A stretch of DNA of 64,000 bases from Henricia sp. BOLD:AAB3569 (lineage: Eukaryota; Echinodermata; Asteroidea; Spinulosida; Echinasteridae). The position numbers were made by a program, and so were the translations under genes. Positions 62,486-64,000 of the stretch are shown here, in pieces. The DNA is taken from NCBI GenBank assembly GCA_037783545.1, contig JBBELK010000489.1, positions 124,001 to 188,000 on the forward strand. The letters run 5' to 3'. The notes under the pieces were generated by a model that saw only the letters and a list, made by a program, of their open reading frames with translations, was not told where the DNA came from and searched no databases. The stretch's first letter is position 1. Each line of letters begins with the position of its first letter.

Positions 62486-64000
62486 TTGAGGCTTCCTGAC
62501 TGCTCTCACGCAAACCGTGGCTGTCTGTACACACCTCTTTGGGGTACTCCTGAGTTGTGCGCATGCTCGGACTGTCGTTAACGCACCGCAGTTTGGCTCG
62601 GCAATTTGGTCAAAGTGTGGTCCAAACGTCGGCAAATTTGGAGGTCGAAAAATGTTCCGACGAACTTCAAATTTTGCATGCCCTAAACTCTCTATATTGC
62701 GCACTTGTCATAAAAAATTGACAGACTTTCGCCGGGAAATGGCAGAGAAATGTCAAATTTTAGAAAAAACTGGGTTGAGGCTTCCTGACTGCTCTCACGC
62801 AAACCGTGGCTGTCTGTACACACCTCTTTGGGGTACTCCTGAGTTGTGCGCATGCTCAGTCATTCGGACTGTCGTTAACGCACCGCAGTTTGGCTCGGCA
62901 ATTTGGTCAAAGTGTGGTCCAAACGTCGGCAAATTTGGAGGTCGAAAAATGTTCCGACGAACTTCAAATTTGGCATGCCCTAAACTCTCTATATTGCGCA
63001 CTTGTCATAAAAAATTGACAGACTTTCGCCGGGAAATGGCAGAGAAATTTCAAAGTTTAGCAAAAACTGGGTTGAGGCTTCCTGACTGCTCTCACGCAAA
63101 CCGTGGCTGTCTGTACACACCTCTTTGGGGTACTCCTGAGTTGTGCGCATGCTCAGTCATTCGGACTGTCGTTAACGCACCGCAGTTTGGCTCGGCAATT
63201 TGGTCAAAGTGTGGTCCAAACGTCGGCAAATTTGGAGGTCGAAAAATGTTCCGACGAACTTCAAAGTTTGCATGCCCTAAACTCTCTATATTGCGCACTT
63301 GTCATAAAAAATTGACAGACTTTCGGCGGGAAATGGCAGAGAAATTTCAAAGTTTAGAAAAAACTGGGTTGAGGCTTCCTGACTGCTCTCACGCAAACCG
63401 TGGCTGTCTGTACACACCTCTTTGGGGTACTCCTGAGTTGTGCGCATGCTCAGTCATTCGGACTGTCGTTAACGCACCGCAGTTTGGCTCGGCAATTTGC
63501 TCAAAGTGTGGTCCAAACGTCGGCAAATTTGGAGGTCGAAAAATGTTCCGACGAACTTCAAATTTGGCATGCCCTAAACTCTCTATATTGCGCACTTGTC
63601 ATAAAAAATTGACAGACTTTCGGCGGGAAATGGCAGAGAAATTTCAAAGTTTAGAAAAAACTGGGTTGAGGCTTCCTGACTGCTCTCACGCAAACCGTGG
63701 CTGTCTGTACACACCTCTTTGGGGTACTCCTGAGTTGTGCGCATGCTCAGTCATTCGGACTGTCGTTAACGCACCGCAGTTTGGCTCGGCAATTTGGTCA
63801 AAGTGTGGTCCAAACGTCGGCAAATTTGGAGATCGAAAAATGTTCCGACGAACTTCAAATTTTGCATGCCCTAAACTCTCTATATTGCGCACTTGTCATA
63901 AAAAATTGACAGACTTTCGCCTGGAAATGGCAGAGAAATTTCAAAGTTTAGAAAAAACTGGGTTGAGGCTTCCTGACTGCTCTCACGCAAACCGTGGCTG
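62486..64000 (-). repeat. Third, partial copy of the 4447-bp HOR with one monomer lost
   Basis: Monomers 62486, 62775 and 63072 match 58037, 58326 and 58623. Monomer 63369 begins like 58920 (TTTGCTCAAAG) but ends like 59217 (TTTCGGCGGG), and 63666 matches 59514 (GGAGATCG). One 297-bp monomer is thus missing, with the crossover inside 63369. Monomer 63072 also ends with TTTCGGCGGG, unlike its counterpart. The copy continues past the window. Confidence 0.85.

Larger units (their letters stand above)
19956..64000 (-). repeat. Satellite block B, subfamily B monomers (297 bp), reversed orientation
   Basis: Uninterrupted array of the related subfamily in reverse orientation. Using TTGAGGCTTCC on the given strand as monomer start, 149 starts occur from 20107 to 63963, almost all 297 bp apart. 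The exceptions are informative. Spacing is 289 bp after 40598, 43857, 44146, 44732, 47693, 47982, 48568, 50638, 51817, 53590, 58037 and 62486 (8-bp deletion). It is 296 bp after 45021, 48857, 50927 and 52106 (replaced segment). It is 296 bp after 24564 and 25454 (1-base loss), 300 bp after 28716 (GGT duplicated), and differs by 1-3 bases at scattered sites, especially 27532-29903. The block opens with a partial monomer (19956-20106) and runs off the right edge (63963-64000). Monomers are more uniform in length than in block A. Confidence 0.98.

Noticed and set aside
19956-64000. Cysteine and histidine spacing in the translated monomer as a zinc-binding repeat
   Set aside because: The spacing does not match a zinc-finger family I know, and the frame itself is not credible as coding.
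1-64000. CRISPR array
   Set aside because: The repeats are ~297 bp and directly abutting, with no unique spacers and no cas genes.
1-64000. Terminal inverted repeats of a DNA transposon, or an LTR element, explaining the array
   Set aside because: I saw no transposase-like or reverse-transcriptase-like coding sequence, no target-site duplications and no non-repeat interior. The inverted arms are the arrays themselves.
1-64000. Bacterial or viral origin of the window
   Set aside because: 64 kb of diverged satellite monomers with nested higher-order repeats and no genes is not known from bacterial or viral genomes; a eukaryotic heterochromatic array is by far the better fit.

Overview
The whole window is tandemly repeated satellite DNA. 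I find no gene, RNA gene, transposon body or unique sequence in it. One ~296-297 bp monomer family fills all 64,000 bases, about 216 monomers in total. Long satellite arrays with higher-order structure point to a eukaryotic chromosome (pericentromeric, centromeric, subtelomeric or sex-chromosome heterochromatin are the usual places). Nothing here identifies the species, and I do not recognise the monomer as a named satellite.

There are two blocks. Block A (1-19955) has 66 complete monomers of 295-297 bp (three are 314 bp) in one orientation, plus a partial one at each end. Block B (19956-64000) has 148 complete monomers, mostly exactly 297 bp, in the opposite orientation, plus partial ones at each end. 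A and B are distinct subfamilies: hand alignment of typical monomers gives about 30 substitutions and a few small length differences, roughly 90% identity. They meet at a sharp head-to-head switch at 19955/19956, just after a GCATGC palindrome. The window is therefore a very large imperfect inverted repeat whose arms end 71 bp apart (19884 and 19956).

Both blocks carry nested higher-order repeats (HORs). Block A has 886 bp (3-mer), 1182 bp (4-mer), ~1796 bp (6-mer marked by a 17-bp internal duplication), 888 bp (3-mer) and 592/1184 bp (2-/4-mer) periods. Block B has 1189 bp, 890 bp, 4153 bp (14-mer), 3836 bp (13-mer), 1179 bp (4-mer) and 4447 bp (15-mer) periods. The largest and most nearly identical HORs lie toward the right end, where amplification looks most recent. 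Two marker variants, an 8-bp deletion giving 289-bp monomers and a short replaced segment giving 296-bp monomers, trace how blocks were copied.

Because 297 = 3 x 99 and a typical B monomer has no stop in one forward frame, block B contains very long open frames (up to 1,687 codons). I read these as arithmetic by-products, not genes: changes between monomers are mostly amino-acid-altering, several frames on both strands are open at once, and small indels break them at random. Strand convention used below: '+' is the monomer reading GTGCGCAATATAG, so block A is '+' and block B is '-'.
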